Part shown: positions 1 through 8,834 of the stretch, piece by piece
Numbering within the stretch: the stretch's first letter is position 1
Layout: every line of letters starts with the position of its first letter
Assembly (NCBI RefSeq): GCF_041435215.1
Contig: NZ_CP108394.1
Location: 5,084,001 to 5,148,000, forward strand
Source: Streptomyces sp. NBC_01314
GTDB taxonomy: Bacteria > Actinomycetota > Actinomycetes > Streptomycetales > Streptomycetaceae
DNA length: 64,000 bases
Direction of reading: 5' to 3'
Notes under the pieces: generated by a model
The model's database searches: none
Seen by the model: only the letters and a program-made list of their open reading frames with translations
Told to the model about the DNA's origin: nothing
Program-made: the position numbers and the translations under genes

Positions 1-988
1 AGCTCACCCAGACGGGCGTGGCCCCGGAGATGTCCTCTCCGCTGACCCGCTGCCATGCCTCGGCCACCTCGCGGAACTCGGGCGGCCCGGAGCCTGTCCT
101 GGGTGGCCTGCCGCGTTCGTGTACGACAACCCGCATCACGCCGTCGGGCAGCGGGGCGGCCAGGAGCATGCCGTTGGGCCGCCGCCCTCCCGACCAGAGC
201 GGGTCCAGGTCCAGGTCCCTGACGTCGGCGAGCAGCAGCTCCGTCGTGGCGTCGACACCGGGGAAGCCGAAGCCGCACGACCGACGCACCAGGCTGCGGC
301 CGCCGTCACACCCCACGAGGTAGGGCGCGGTCAGCAGCTGTTCCCCGGAGGGTGTCTCGACTCGAACCTCGACATGCCGGCCATCGTCCTCGACGGCGAC
401 CACTCGGTTCCCGTAGCGCAGTTCGACGCCGAGTTCCCGGGCCCAATCGCCCAGCACCGCCACGGTCCGCGCCTGGGAGACGCCCGTGACGCTCGCGTGC
501 TCGCCGTCCCCGACCGCGTAGTCCACCGGCACGCTTCCGAAGTGACCGCCCGGGGCCGGCGCGAGGGCACCGAACCTCTCCAGCAGCCCCCGCTGGTCGA
601 ACACCTCCAGGGTGCGCGCGGTGAACCCCATACCGCGGGACTCGGCACTGGAGCCGCTCTCCTTCTCCAGGACCACCACGGCCGCTCCGGCCAGCCGCAG
701 CTCCGCGGCGAGCATGAGACCCACCGGACCGGCCCCGACGACGATCACATCCCATTCCATCTCCGCACGCACCTTTCGCACCTGGCTCTCCGAAGCGATC
801 ACCGTGATCGCTCCGGCCGGGCAGCACTCGGCGATCTCCCGCAGGCGCACCAGGCCGGTGCCGTCGACCCCGGAGGTGCGGAACACCGCGGGTCCGTCGT
901 CGGTCAGCTCGAACAGCGCGGGATCCATCGCCTCGCACATGCCGGTGCCGTAGCAGAGCGTTCGGTCCACGTGTGCCACGGCTCGCAT
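1..988 (-). CDS. Ferredoxin-FAD monooxygenase fusion (3' end outside window)
   Basis: The frame is open from the ATG at 988 to the window edge, giving 329 visible residues. Residues 1-75 are a small P450-type ferredoxin with the pattern CYGTGMC then CCPAGAI, which fits a [3Fe-4S] cluster. From residue 77 (MEWDVIVVGAGPVGLM) it is a PheA/RdmE-type flavin monooxygenase with the GxGxxG FAD site and the second FAD motif GCDGGRS near residue 223. Such enzymes hydroxylate aromatic polyketides. No stop separates the two parts, although the ATG at 760 could start the oxygenase separately (GGAG lies directly before it, AAAGG about 10 bases upstream). It lies 49 bases downstream of the P450, so the ferredoxin half may feed electrons to that P450. 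Fusion in one chain is unusual; a base error that removed a stop is possible. Confidence 0.8.
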   Translation of the reverse strand, partial: MRAVAHVDRTLCYGTGMCEAMDPALFELTDDGPAVFRTSGVDGTGLVRLREIAECCPAGAITVIASESQVRKVRAEMEWDVIVVGAGPVGLMLAAELRLAGAAVVVLEKESGSSAESRGMGFTARTLEVFDQRGLLERFGALAPAPGGHFGSVPVDYAVGDGEHASVTGVSQARTVAVLGDWARELGVELRYGNRVVAVEDDGRHVEVRVETPSGEQLLTAPYLVGCDGGRSLVRRSCGFGFPGVDATTELLLADVRDLDLDPLWSGGRRPNGMLLAAPLPDGVMRVVVHERGRPPRTGSGPPEFREVAEAWQRVSGEDISGATPVWVS

Positions 989-1037
989 GAAGGCTTCTCC
1001 TCGGACGCCCGGGCCGGAGTCGGCCCCTGGGACGTGG

Positions 1038-2270
1038 TCAGCCATGCCCCACCTGGGAGGTGACGGGCAGCGACGTGAGCCGCCGGATAGCCCAGTTCTC
1101 GATGTAGCGCACCTGGTCACGGGGCACCGCGAGCGCCAGGCCGGGGAAACGGGTCACCAGGGCGGGGACCGCGATCTCCGCCTCCATCCGCGCCAGCGCG
1201 GCGCCGATGCAGTTGTGCAGCCCGTGTCCGAAGCCCACGTGGCGCGGGCTCTCCCCGGTGAAGCGGAGCCGGTCCGGGTCGGCGAAGCGCCGCGGATCGC
1301 GATTGGCCGACAGCAGCCCGACGATGACGGGGGCGCCTGCGGGCAGTTTGACTCCCGCGAGCTCCACCGGCTCGGTGGTGACCCGGAACAGCGCCGTGTG
1401 CAACGCCCCCTCGTAGCGGAGCAGTTCCTCCACGGCGCTCTTGGCCAGGCCGGGCTCCGCGCGCAGCCGGGCGCATTCCCCGGGGTTGTCCAGCAGGGCG
1501 TACGTGGCGTTGCCGATGAAACCGCGTACGGTGTCGCTGCCCCCCATGATGAACGCGGCGACCAGACCGGTCAGTTCGTCACCGTCGAGCCGGTTGCTCT
1601 CGTCACGGGCCTGGATCAGGGCCGAGGTCAGGTCGTCGGCGGGGTGGCGCCGCTTGTCCTCGACGAGTTCCTCCGCGTACTCGCAGATCCTGCCGAAGGC
1701 CGCCGGGACGCGGTGCATCAGCGCCGGGTCGGAGGGAAACGCATCGTTGAGGGCGGTGACGAGTTCGCGATGCCGCTCGATGCGGAAACCGAGGATGGCG
1801 CTCAGCACGCCGGCCGACACCTCACCCGCGTAGTCGTCCATCACGTCGAAGGTCCCGCTCCGGGCGCAGTCGTCCAGCACGCGGTCGACGACGGACCCTA
1901 CGGTGTCCCGCCACTTCTCGACCCGGCGAGTGGTGAACGCGCTCATCGCCAGCCTGCGCAGCCGCGTGTGGTCCGGCGGATCGATGACGGCGATGCCGCG
2001 TTCGAGGATCGTCCCGGCGGCGCTCACCAGCCCCGCGTCACGGAAGTCGGCGTCGGCCCAGGCTCCGGTCTCCGCGCTGAAACGGGAGTCGGCGAGGACC
2101 GCCCTGACATCGTCGTACCGCGTCACCATCCAGGTCCGGACCTCGCCGACCGGGAAGGGGAACGCGTGGACGGGGGAATGCTCGCGGAGCCAGGTCAGGG
2201 TGGGGTGCGGGTTCTGGTAGTACGCGGGTGAGAACAGCGCCGGGACTCCCGGTGCCAGGGTTGAGGTCAT
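1038..2270 (-). CDS. Cytochrome P450 (cluster oxidase)
   Basis: A 410-residue bacterial class I P450. The haem-binding motif FGHGLHNCIG is at 347-356 with the axial cysteine at 354. The K-helix ExxR (EELLRYE) and an I-helix GGSDT are present. It is a soluble monooxygenase that needs ferredoxin; the ferredoxin domain of the next gene is the obvious partner. The start ATG follows AGGAGACAAGGA. Its place among deoxysugar genes suggests tailoring of the aglycone. Glycosyltransferase helper proteins of the EryCII/DesVIII type are P450-like but lack the cysteine, so this is not one of them. The substrate cannot be read from sequence. Confidence 0.93.
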   Translation of the reverse strand: MTSTLAPGVPALFSPAYYQNPHPTLTWLREHSPVHAFPFPVGEVRTWMVTRYDDVRAVLADSRFSAETGAWADADFRDAGLVSAAGTILERGIAVIDPPDHTRLRRLAMSAFTTRRVEKWRDTVGSVVDRVLDDCARSGTFDVMDDYAGEVSAGVLSAILGFRIERHRELVTALNDAFPSDPALMHRVPAAFGRICEYAEELVEDKRRHPADDLTSALIQARDESNRLDGDELTGLVAAFIMGGSDTVRGFIGNATYALLDNPGECARLRAEPGLAKSAVEELLRYEGALHTALFRVTTEPVELAGVKLPAGAPVIVGLLSANRDPRRFADPDRLRFTGESPRHVGFGHGLHNCIGAALARMEAEIAVPALVTRFPGLALAVPRDQVRYIENWAIRRLTSLPVTSQVGHG

Positions 2271-2323
2271 GGTCGGTCCTTGTCTCCTGGGGGATCGGCC
2301 GCACGCGTCGTGGACGACGTGCC

Positions 2324-3235
2324 TCACAGGTCGTTCCACTTCTCGGTGGGCGGGGCGAAGAAGTCGCGCAACGGGGTCGGGAACACCCCGGTGTCCGCCG
2401 CGTGGTTGACCAGGCCGTGCACGAACCGGGCCAGCTTCTCGGTGCGTTCGACGCCCAGGGCCTCGTAGGGGCGCCGGTCGAGCCTGCTGGTGTCGTACTC
2501 GATCTCGTCGCGTAGTTCGGCTCCCCGGGCGGTCAGCCTGCCCCGCCCGTCGACGAGGCCGCGCGTGGCCAGGTGCTGCCGGGCTGCCGACCACTCGTCC
2601 TCGTTCCAGCCGCGCATCGGCATGACGATCTCCTTCGGCATGCCGTGGCCGCTGGCGCAGTCGATGACCAGCGAGCGGATGTCCGTGGCCTCGAACCAGT
2701 CGAGCACCGCGACATGTCCGTCCCCGCGGTGCTCGCGGAGCAGCGTCGCGGCGTGCCAGAGGGCCACGTGTGGTTCGTCCGGCCAGGCCAGGGCGGCGTT
2801 GGCCGCATAGAGGGGCCGGTCGGCGAGCAGGCCCTCGGTGGCGGCTTCGGTGGCCAGTTCGGCTGCCTCCGCCAGGGCCCGCGATTCGACGACGGCCCGC
2901 CCCAGCAGACGTTCCATGGCCCTTCCCGCGGCCTTCTGGCGGGCCTCGACGGCCCGCTCCGGCGCGACGCGGTCCCACACGGCGGGCACCGTGGACGCCA
3001 CGAAGCCGGGTGCGAAGGAGTTGAAGACACCGACGACCGGCGCCGAGCCGACCGCACCGAGCGGCGAGGCGCGGCCCGCCATGTAGACGCTGGAGTGCTC
3101 GTCGACACCGAAGGGCGCGAGTTCCTCGCCCAGGTCGGTCGTGAAGTAGAGGATCGAGTGCAGGGAGTTCAACGCTTGAGCACAGCGTCGCGCGTACGTG
3201 ACGGGGCCGGCCGGCGCCATATACCTCGGTTGCAT
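2324..3235 (-). CDS. SalK/SCO6745-family protein
   Basis: A 303-residue protein recognised as the SCO6745/SalK family by the block PDEPHVALWHAATLLREH, an N-terminal ARR...LNSLHSILYF segment and a C-terminal region rich in charged helices resembling a winged-helix fold (GLVDGRGRLTARGAELRDEI). Members occur in polyether and other actinomycete clusters as well as alone; their function is not established. The chosen ATG has GAGGAG only two bases upstream, which is tight; a second in-frame ATG lies five codons in (MAPAG). It sits between the aldo/keto reductase and the P450 and is co-directional with both, so it probably belongs to the cluster transcript. A role in regulation or in shaping the product is only a guess. 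Confidence 0.8.
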   Translation of the reverse strand: MQPRYMAPAGPVTYARRCAQALNSLHSILYFTTDLGEELAPFGVDEHSSVYMAGRASPLGAVGSAPVVGVFNSFAPGFVASTVPAVWDRVAPERAVEARQKAAGRAMERLLGRAVVESRALAEAAELATEAATEGLLADRPLYAANAALAWPDEPHVALWHAATLLREHRGDGHVAVLDWFEATDIRSLVIDCASGHGMPKEIVMPMRGWNEDEWSAARQHLATRGLVDGRGRLTARGAELRDEIEYDTSRLDRRPYEALGVERTEKLARFVHGLVNHAADTGVFPTPLRDFFAPPTEKWNDL

Positions 3236-3274
3236 GGCTCCTCGGGAGTGTCGGGGCGAACGGGTGGGGACGGC

Positions 3275-4258
3275 TCAGGCAGTGATCCACGCCTCCGGGG
3301 CCTCGGCCCCCGGTCCGGGAAAGAGCTCGTCCAGGCGGCTCAGGAGCTGGGGATCGAGCCGGAGCTCCAGCGCGGCCAGCGCGCCGTCCAGCTGCTCGTC
3401 GGTGCGGGGCCCGATGACCGGTGAGGTCACCCCGGGGCGCGACAGCACCCAGGCCAGGCCCACCTGGGCGGGAGGCACGCCGATCTCCCGGCACAGGTTC
3501 TCGTACGACTCGACGCGCTGTTCGTGCTCCTTGAGCGCCGGCACCGCACGGCCCTGCGCGGACTTGACCGCCGTTCCCTCGCGAAGCTTGTCCAGGACCC
3601 CGCCCAGCAGACCGCCGTGCAGCGGGGACCAGGGAAGCACCGCCAGGCCGTACGCCCGGGCTGCGGGGAGCAGTTCGAGTTCGACCTGGCGCGAGACCAG
3701 GTTGTAGACGCAGCTCTCCGCGACGAGTCCCAGCGAGTGCCGGCGCAGCGCCGCCTCCTGCGCCGTCGCGACATGCCAGCCCGCGAAGTTGGACGACCCC
3801 ACGTACAGGACCTTCCCCTGGCTGACCAGCAGGTCCATCGCCTGCCAGACCTCGTCCCAGGGCGCGCTGCGGTCGATGTGGTGCATCTGGTAGAGATCGA
3901 TGCGGTCGGTGCCCAGCCTCCGTAGCGACGCCTCGCAGGAGGCGACGATGTGACGGGCCGACAGCCCGCTGTCGTTGGGTGCCGGGGACATCCCGTTGCC
4001 CACCTTGGTGGACAGCACCACGCGCTCGCGGCGCGCGGGGTCGCCGGCGAACCAGCGGCCGATGGTCTCCTCGGTGTAGCCCTTGTGGACCCGCCAGCCG
4101 TACATGTCGGCGGTGTCCAGGAAGTTCAGCCCGTGCTCCAGCGCGCGGGTCATGAGACGGTGGCCCGCCTCCTCGTCGACCCTGCCGCCGAAGTTGACCG
4201 TACCCAGGCACAGTCGGCTGACGCGCAGGGCGGTGCGCCCCAGCTGTGTGTACTCCAT
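3275..4258 (-). CDS. NDP-4-keto-6-deoxyhexose 2,3-reductase, aldo/keto reductase family
   Basis: A 327-residue aldo/keto reductase of the EryBII/TylCII/MegBII type. The catalytic tetrad is visible: Asp and Tyr in LDTADMYG, Lys in LSTKVGNG and His in YQMHHID. The C-terminal NADPH-binding segment reads SPVIGPRTDEQLDGAL. In deoxysugar pathways this family reduces C3 of the 2-deoxy intermediate made by the 2,3-dehydratase, so the sugar keeps a C3 hydroxyl. The ATG is preceded by GAGGAGTGAGCG. It lies 49 bases after the glycosyltransferase gene. Which C3 epimer is made cannot be told. Confidence 0.85.
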   Translation of the reverse strand: MEYTQLGRTALRVSRLCLGTVNFGGRVDEEAGHRLMTRALEHGLNFLDTADMYGWRVHKGYTEETIGRWFAGDPARRERVVLSTKVGNGMSPAPNDSGLSARHIVASCEASLRRLGTDRIDLYQMHHIDRSAPWDEVWQAMDLLVSQGKVLYVGSSNFAGWHVATAQEAALRRHSLGLVAESCVYNLVSRQVELELLPAARAYGLAVLPWSPLHGGLLGGVLDKLREGTAVKSAQGRAVPALKEHEQRVESYENLCREIGVPPAQVGLAWVLSRPGVTSPVIGPRTDEQLDGALAALELRLDPQLLSRLDELFPGPGAEAPEAWITA

Positions 4259-4307
4259 CGCTCACTCCTCGGTTGCGGCCGACCCCTGCCGGGCGGATCC
4301 GGACCGC

Positions 4308-5588
4308 TCAGCCGAGCGGCAGGCCACGGTGGTGTGTTGTCAGCCGCTCCAGGACAGGGACGATCTCCGCCGGCGAGGGCGCGGCGAGACGGTCGCTCTG
4401 GAGGTCCGCCGTGCCCTGCCGGAACGTGGGCTCCTCCAGGGCACGGCTCAGCCGGCGGCCCAGCTCGTCCGGGGTGAGCCGCGCCGGGTCCAGCAGCGGG
4501 CCCGCACCGCGCTGTGCCACGTACCGCGCAGCGACCGGTTCGTCCCACGTGGGCACCGGAAGGATGAGCTGGGGCACCCGGTGCGTGGCCGCGACGGAGA
4601 AGGTTCCCCAGCCGCCGTGGTGGACGATGGCCGCGCAGGAGGGCAGCAACTGGTTGAGCGGCACGAAGTCCACGGTGCGGACGTTCTCCGGGATCCGGTC
4701 CAGGCCCGTCAGCTGCGCCCGGTTCAGGGTGGCCACGACCTCGATGTCGAGGCCGGCCACGACGTCGAGCATCTCCTCCAGCGGGAAGCCGGTGTCCTTG
4801 CCGAAAAGGTGCCGCGAGCTGACGCCCAGGGTCAGGCAGACGCGGGGGCGCTCCGGAGGTTCACGAAGCCATTCGGGGACGACCGATGCTTCGTTGTAGG
4901 GCACCCACCGCAGCGGCACGGTACGGGTGTCCAGAGGCAGCCTCGCCGCCTGCGGGACCAGGTCCACGCTCCACTGGCCGAGGAGCAACTCCTCCGAGAA
5001 GTCCAGCCCGTACCGGTCGAGCAGGGGGCGCATCCAGCGCGCCATCGGGTCGCGTTCGGCAGACCGTCCGCTCGCTCGGTCCCAGACCCACCCCATCTTG
5101 TCCTGGCCCCACAGGATGCGGGCGTGGGCGGCTCCGGCGACCCGTGCCGCGACCGCCGCGGGCAGGCAGAGCGGGTCCCACAGCACGAGGTCGGGCCGCC
5201 AGGAGCGAGCGAACTCCACCAGCTCGGTGACCATTCCCTTGTCGGCGTCGAGCGGATAGCACTGGCCGATGATCGACAGAAGCCGCTTCTGGAGCAGTTC
5301 CCACTCGGCCGGGCCGCTGGTCAGCATGTCCAGGGCGAAGGCGTCGGGTGGGATGTCGAGGTGACTGCCCTCTTCCTCCGTCGGCTCCGAGTCTGCGGTG
5401 ACCACGCTCTCGCCGACGGGAACGGCGGTCACACCGGCGCCGGTCACGGTGGCCGCCATGTCGTCCGTCCCCATTCCGGGGTGGCCGACCACACACACCT
5501 CGTGGCCGGCGCTCTGCAGGGCCCAGGCAAGGGGTATGACGGGGTAAAGGTGCGAAGTCGACGGGAACGTCGCGATCATGACACGCAT
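4308..5588 (-). CDS. Macrolide-type glycosyltransferase (EryCIII/DesVII-like, GT1)
   Basis: A 426-residue GT-B enzyme. The N-terminal domain begins MRVMIATFPSTSHLYPVIPLAWA, as in EryCIII and DesVII, and the C-terminal nucleotide-sugar loop reads HHGGWGT followed by PTWDEPVAARYV. It should move the deoxysugar from dTDP to the aglycone. The ATG at 5588 is chosen because GGAGGAGGA lies five bases upstream; an in-frame GTG at 5624 overlapping the methyltransferase stop would add 12 residues. EryCIII-type enzymes usually need a P450-like helper encoded next door; none is visible here, so either it lies outside the window or this enzyme works alone. Confidence 0.92.
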   Translation of the reverse strand: MRVMIATFPSTSHLYPVIPLAWALQSAGHEVCVVGHPGMGTDDMAATVTGAGVTAVPVGESVVTADSEPTEEEGSHLDIPPDAFALDMLTSGPAEWELLQKRLLSIIGQCYPLDADKGMVTELVEFARSWRPDLVLWDPLCLPAAVAARVAGAAHARILWGQDKMGWVWDRASGRSAERDPMARWMRPLLDRYGLDFSEELLLGQWSVDLVPQAARLPLDTRTVPLRWVPYNEASVVPEWLREPPERPRVCLTLGVSSRHLFGKDTGFPLEEMLDVVAGLDIEVVATLNRAQLTGLDRIPENVRTVDFVPLNQLLPSCAAIVHHGGWGTFSVAATHRVPQLILPVPTWDEPVAARYVAQRGAGPLLDPARLTPDELGRRLSRALEEPTFRQGTADLQSDRLAAPSPAEIVPVLERLTTHHRGLPLG

Positions 5589-5620
5589 GGGGTCCTCCTC
5601 CGGGTACGGGCGGTCGTGGG

Positions 5621-6361
5621 TCACGTGTGCGTCGCGACGAACAGACCCCTGCCGTTGGGCCCGCCTTCGCGGAACTCCGCCTTCAGACCGGCGAGGAGAA
5701 AGGCCGTCTCGTACTCGTCACGGGTGAACAGCGAGTGCACTTCGGTTTCGGTGAAGTCCTTGATGCCGGCCACTTCGGCGACCGTGTAGCGGACGGTCAT
5801 ACGGCTTCTGCGCCCGTCCCGGACGGAGTGCGAGACGCGACTGATCACGCCTCGCTCGTCCTGGGCCACCGCGCCCGACACGAACCCGTCGAGGAACCTC
5901 TCCGGGAACCACCACGGCTCGGCGATGGCGACACCACCCGGGTCGAGATGCCGCGCCATGTTCGCGACCGCCTGGTTGAGCTCGTCGGTCGAGGCCATGT
6001 AGGCCAGCGAGAAGCACATGCAGGTGACGACATCGAAGCGCCGTCCCAGATCGAAGGCGCGCATGTCGCCGTGGTGGACGGGGACTCCAGGCTGCTTTCG
6101 CCGGGCGATCTCGCACATACCCCGCGAGAGTTCCACCCCTGCCACGGTCGTGAAGCGCTCAGCGAAGCGCCTCAGGTGCTCACCCGTGCCACAGGCGATG
6201 TCGAGGAGAGACAAGGATCCGGGCCGCAGTCGCAGGGCCAGGTCCGCGAGGGTGTCGGCTTCGGCGGCCCAGTCCCTACCGCGGCTCGCGTGAATCCTGT
6301 CGTATATCTCGGCGTGCTCGGTGCTGTAGGCCATGGATTCCGTCGTGGAATCGACGTTCAC
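5621..6361 (-). CDS. NDP-aminosugar N,N-dimethyltransferase (TylM1/DesVI-like)
   Basis: A 246-residue SAM-dependent methyltransferase. The glycine-rich SAM loop LLDIACGTGEHLRRF is near residue 53. The segments VHHGDMRAFDLGRRFDVVTCM, EPWWFPE and GGPNGRGLF closely match TylM1 and DesVI, which place two methyl groups on a sugar amine. It should act after the aminotransferase. The GTG start overlaps the 2,3-dehydratase stop by four bases (GTGA), showing translational coupling. A later ATG (MAYSTEH, nine codons in) is possible. Confidence 0.92.
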   Translation of the reverse strand: MNVDSTTESMAYSTEHAEIYDRIHASRGRDWAAEADTLADLALRLRPGSLSLLDIACGTGEHLRRFAERFTTVAGVELSRGMCEIARRKQPGVPVHHGDMRAFDLGRRFDVVTCMCFSLAYMASTDELNQAVANMARHLDPGGVAIAEPWWFPERFLDGFVSGAVAQDERGVISRVSHSVRDGRRSRMTVRYTVAEVAGIKDFTETEVHSLFTRDEYETAFLLAGLKAEFREGGPNGRGLFVATHT

Positions 6362-7794
6362 GGGGCGTCTCCTTGTAACTCGGGGATGGTGCCGATACAG
6401 GCGAGCAGGGTCCTGGCCTGGACGTTCAGGCAGTGCCCGTACCGGGCCAAGGCCGCGAGCTGGCCGTACGTCACCCAGCGATAGCCGCACGGTGGTTCGG
6501 GGGACGACTGGGCCTCGTCCGCCTCGATGACCAGATAGCGGCTCTGGGCGTTCAGGAACCGCCCCCCCTCCTCGGAGTGGACAGCCTCGTACCGGATCCG
6601 TGGGCTTCCGGCACAGGCGAGGACATCGTCCAGGAACGGAGGTCGCTCCGGCGCCGGAAGGTGCGCGTAGTTCCCGGGCGTGCACTGGACCGTGGGCGCG
6701 ATCTCCGGTCCGTGCACCAGGCCCCCTTCTGCGCGGGCCTGTGCCAGGAAATGCCGTACACCTCCGATCCGGCGGGTCAGAAATGCGGCGATCCCCTCTC
6801 CTCGGGGCTCGACGAGAGGCTGGGACCAGCCGGTCACCTCCCGGCTGGGCGCCTCGGCCGCGACGGCCACCACCTGGAAGTAGCGGCCGTCGGGGCGCTC
6901 GATCGCCTCCTCGCCGACGGTCCATTCCGCTACGTCACACAGTGGCCGCGGACCGGCCAGCAGCAGTTGCCGGGACCTCTCCGCGGTCAGCCAGGAGACC
7001 ACGTCCGTGTCGGTGTGCAGCGCCGTCGCGCCACGGTCGGGGAGCACGCAGGCGAGCACCGATCGTGCGTCCATGTTCACGACGTCGTCGAGACGGAGGA
7101 GCTCGCCGATCTGGCCGAGGGTGAGCCAGCAGAAGTCCTTGTCCTCGGGAGGATCGTCCCGAGTCTCCACCACCATGTTGCGGTTGCTCTTGCGGTAGAA
7201 CCAGGAGCCGTGCTCGGACTGGAGGGAGTCCGCGAGGACGTGGTCACGGCCCGGCTCGGGTCCGACGAAGTAGTCGAGGTACTTGACCCTCGCCCCTCCG
7301 TGGGCCCGCGTGTAGTTGCTGCGGGTGGCCTGGACCGTGGGCGAGAGCTGGAGGAGGTCCGGATTCCCCGGCTCCATCTTGGCCTGCATCAGGAAGTGCA
7401 GGACACCGTCGATCTCCTTGGCGAGCAGTCCCAGGATTCCGGTCTCGGGCTGCCGGATCACCGGCTGCTGCCAGGACGTCGCGTAACTCCCCTCGATCGA
7501 CACCTCCAGCCCCGCGATCGTGAAGAACCGCCCGCTACGGTGGACGAGGTCGCCCGTGCCCGGGGCGAAGTGCCACCCGTCGAGTTCACGCAAGGGGATC
7601 CGGTTCACCCGGAAGGCGTGGGCGTCGCGCCGCTCCGCCAGCCATCGGGTCACCTCAGCGGTGGGTTTCACCGCGCTGTCCCGCACGGCCAGCGAGGCAG
7701 CGACACGGTCACCGTGCGTGAGGTCCGACCGGGGCCGCAGGATCCGCGCCGGCGAGCGCGGGCCCACCGCGGCCGCCGTGTGCTGCCCCGTCAC
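6358..7794 (-). CDS. NDP-hexose 2,3-dehydratase
   Basis: A 478-residue protein made of two repeats of the 2,3-dehydratase fold, each with the signature QxxAKxExGN/RAEGG, xxPTVQxTxxNY (residues near 155-185 and 365-395) and a serine-rich HSEEGGRFLNAQ segment. This is the TylX3/SpnO/EryBVI family. It removes the C2 hydroxyl of dTDP-4-keto-6-deoxyglucose and so commits the sugar to the 2,6-dideoxy series. The GTG start overlaps the rfbB stop (GTGA); starting further upstream would extend into rfbB, so the coupled start is preferred. The length is normal for the family. Confidence 0.93.
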   Translation of the reverse strand: MTGQHTAAAVGPRSPARILRPRSDLTHGDRVAASLAVRDSAVKPTAEVTRWLAERRDAHAFRVNRIPLRELDGWHFAPGTGDLVHRSGRFFTIAGLEVSIEGSYATSWQQPVIRQPETGILGLLAKEIDGVLHFLMQAKMEPGNPDLLQLSPTVQATRSNYTRAHGGARVKYLDYFVGPEPGRDHVLADSLQSEHGSWFYRKSNRNMVVETRDDPPEDKDFCWLTLGQIGELLRLDDVVNMDARSVLACVLPDRGATALHTDTDVVSWLTAERSRQLLLAGPRPLCDVAEWTVGEEAIERPDGRYFQVVAVAAEAPSREVTGWSQPLVEPRGEGIAAFLTRRIGGVRHFLAQARAEGGLVHGPEIAPTVQCTPGNYAHLPAPERPPFLDDVLACAGSPRIRYEAVHSEEGGRFLNAQSRYLVIEADEAQSSPEPPCGYRWVTYGQLAALARYGHCLNVQARTLLACIGTIPELQGDAP

Positions 7795-8834
7795 CGGGCC
7801 CACGCCCCCTCGTGACCCGCGATCCGCGCGTCGGCGGCATTGCCGTCCGTGCTCTGCTCGCCGTCGGTTCCGTACTTCGCGGCCTTCCACCAGGCCGGGT
7901 TCGACCGGTACCAGTCGACCGTGTCCGCCAGGCCGTCGACGAAGGAGATCGCGGGCGCGTAGCCCAGTTCCTCACGGATCTTGGTGTCGTCGAGCGCGTA
8001 GCGGCGGTCGTGCCCCTTGCGGTCGGTGACGTAGCGGATCGCGGAACGATCGGCGTCACACAGCTCGACCAGCCGTTCCGTCACCGAGAGGTTGCTGTAC
8101 TCGCTGCCGCTGCCGATGTTGTAGACCTCGCCGGCCCTGCCGCCGAGGAGCACTCTGTGCACCGCGCGGCAGTGGTCGTCCACGTGCAGCCACTCGCGCC
8201 GGTTGTCGCCCGTGCCGTAGAGCGGGACGGTCCGTCCCTCCAGCAGATGGGTGACGAACAGCGGGATCAGCTTCTCCGGATGCTGGTACGGGCCGTAGTT
8301 GTTCGAGCAGCGAGTGATGGAGACGTCGAGGCCGTACGTCCTGAAGTAGGAGCGGGCGACCAGGTCCGCCGCTGCCTTGCTCGCGGCGTACGGGGAGTTG
8401 GGCAGGAGCGGTGACTCCTCCGTCCAGGACCCGTGGTCGATGGAGCCGTAGACCTCGTCGGTGGAGATGTGCACGGCCCGCGGTACGCCCGTGGCGAGGG
8501 CCGCGTCGAGTACGGCGTGCGTGCCGCCGACGTTCGTGCGGATGAACTCCCCGGCGGACACGAGGGACCGGTCCACATGGGACTCCGCGGCGAAGTGCAC
8601 CACGGCGTCGTGCCCGGGAAGCAGTTCCCGCAGCAGGGACGGGTCACATACGTCGCCGCGTACGAAGTCCAGGCGCGGATGGGACGGAGGGAGGTTCGCC
8701 CGGTTTCCCGCGTACGTGAGGTTGTCCAACACGGTGACCGAGACGCTGTCGCTTCCCGGGTACCCGCCCAAGAGGAGGGTGCGTACGTAGTGCGAGCCGA
8801 TGAAACCGGCACCCCCGGTGACCATGATTCTCAT
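7791..8834 (-). CDS. rfbB: dTDP-glucose 4,6-dehydratase
   Basis: A 347-residue extended SDR enzyme. The NAD site is TGGAGFIGSHYVR at the N-terminus; the catalytic motif STDEVYGS and the YxxxK motif (YAASKAAAD) are present. It turns dTDP-glucose into dTDP-4-keto-6-deoxyglucose, the branch point for deoxysugars. It overlaps the thymidylyltransferase stop by four bases (ATGA) and the 2,3-dehydratase start by four, forming a tightly coupled run. The C-terminal 25 residues beyond the catalytic fold are not conserved-looking. Confidence 0.96.
   Translation of the reverse strand: MRIMVTGGAGFIGSHYVRTLLLGGYPGSDSVSVTVLDNLTYAGNRANLPPSHPRLDFVRGDVCDPSLLRELLPGHDAVVHFAAESHVDRSLVSAGEFIRTNVGGTHAVLDAALATGVPRAVHISTDEVYGSIDHGSWTEESPLLPNSPYAASKAAADLVARSYFRTYGLDVSITRCSNNYGPYQHPEKLIPLFVTHLLEGRTVPLYGTGDNRREWLHVDDHCRAVHRVLLGGRAGEVYNIGSGSEYSNLSVTERLVELCDADRSAIRYVTDRKGHDRRYALDDTKIREELGYAPAISFVDGLADTVDWYRSNPAWWKAAKYGTDGEQSTDGNAADARIAGHEGAWAR

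Noticed and set aside
1038..2270. P450 as the helper protein of the glycosyltransferase
   Set aside because: The haem cysteine and surrounding motif are intact, unlike EryCII/DesVIII-type helpers.
1038..4265. A 1,075-residue minus-strand frame through the P450, SalK and reductase region
   Set aside because: Only its last 410 residues are the P450. Upstream it is a shadow of the reductase and SalK-like genes, with Arg/Pro/Gly-rich composition typical of wrong frames in GC-rich DNA.
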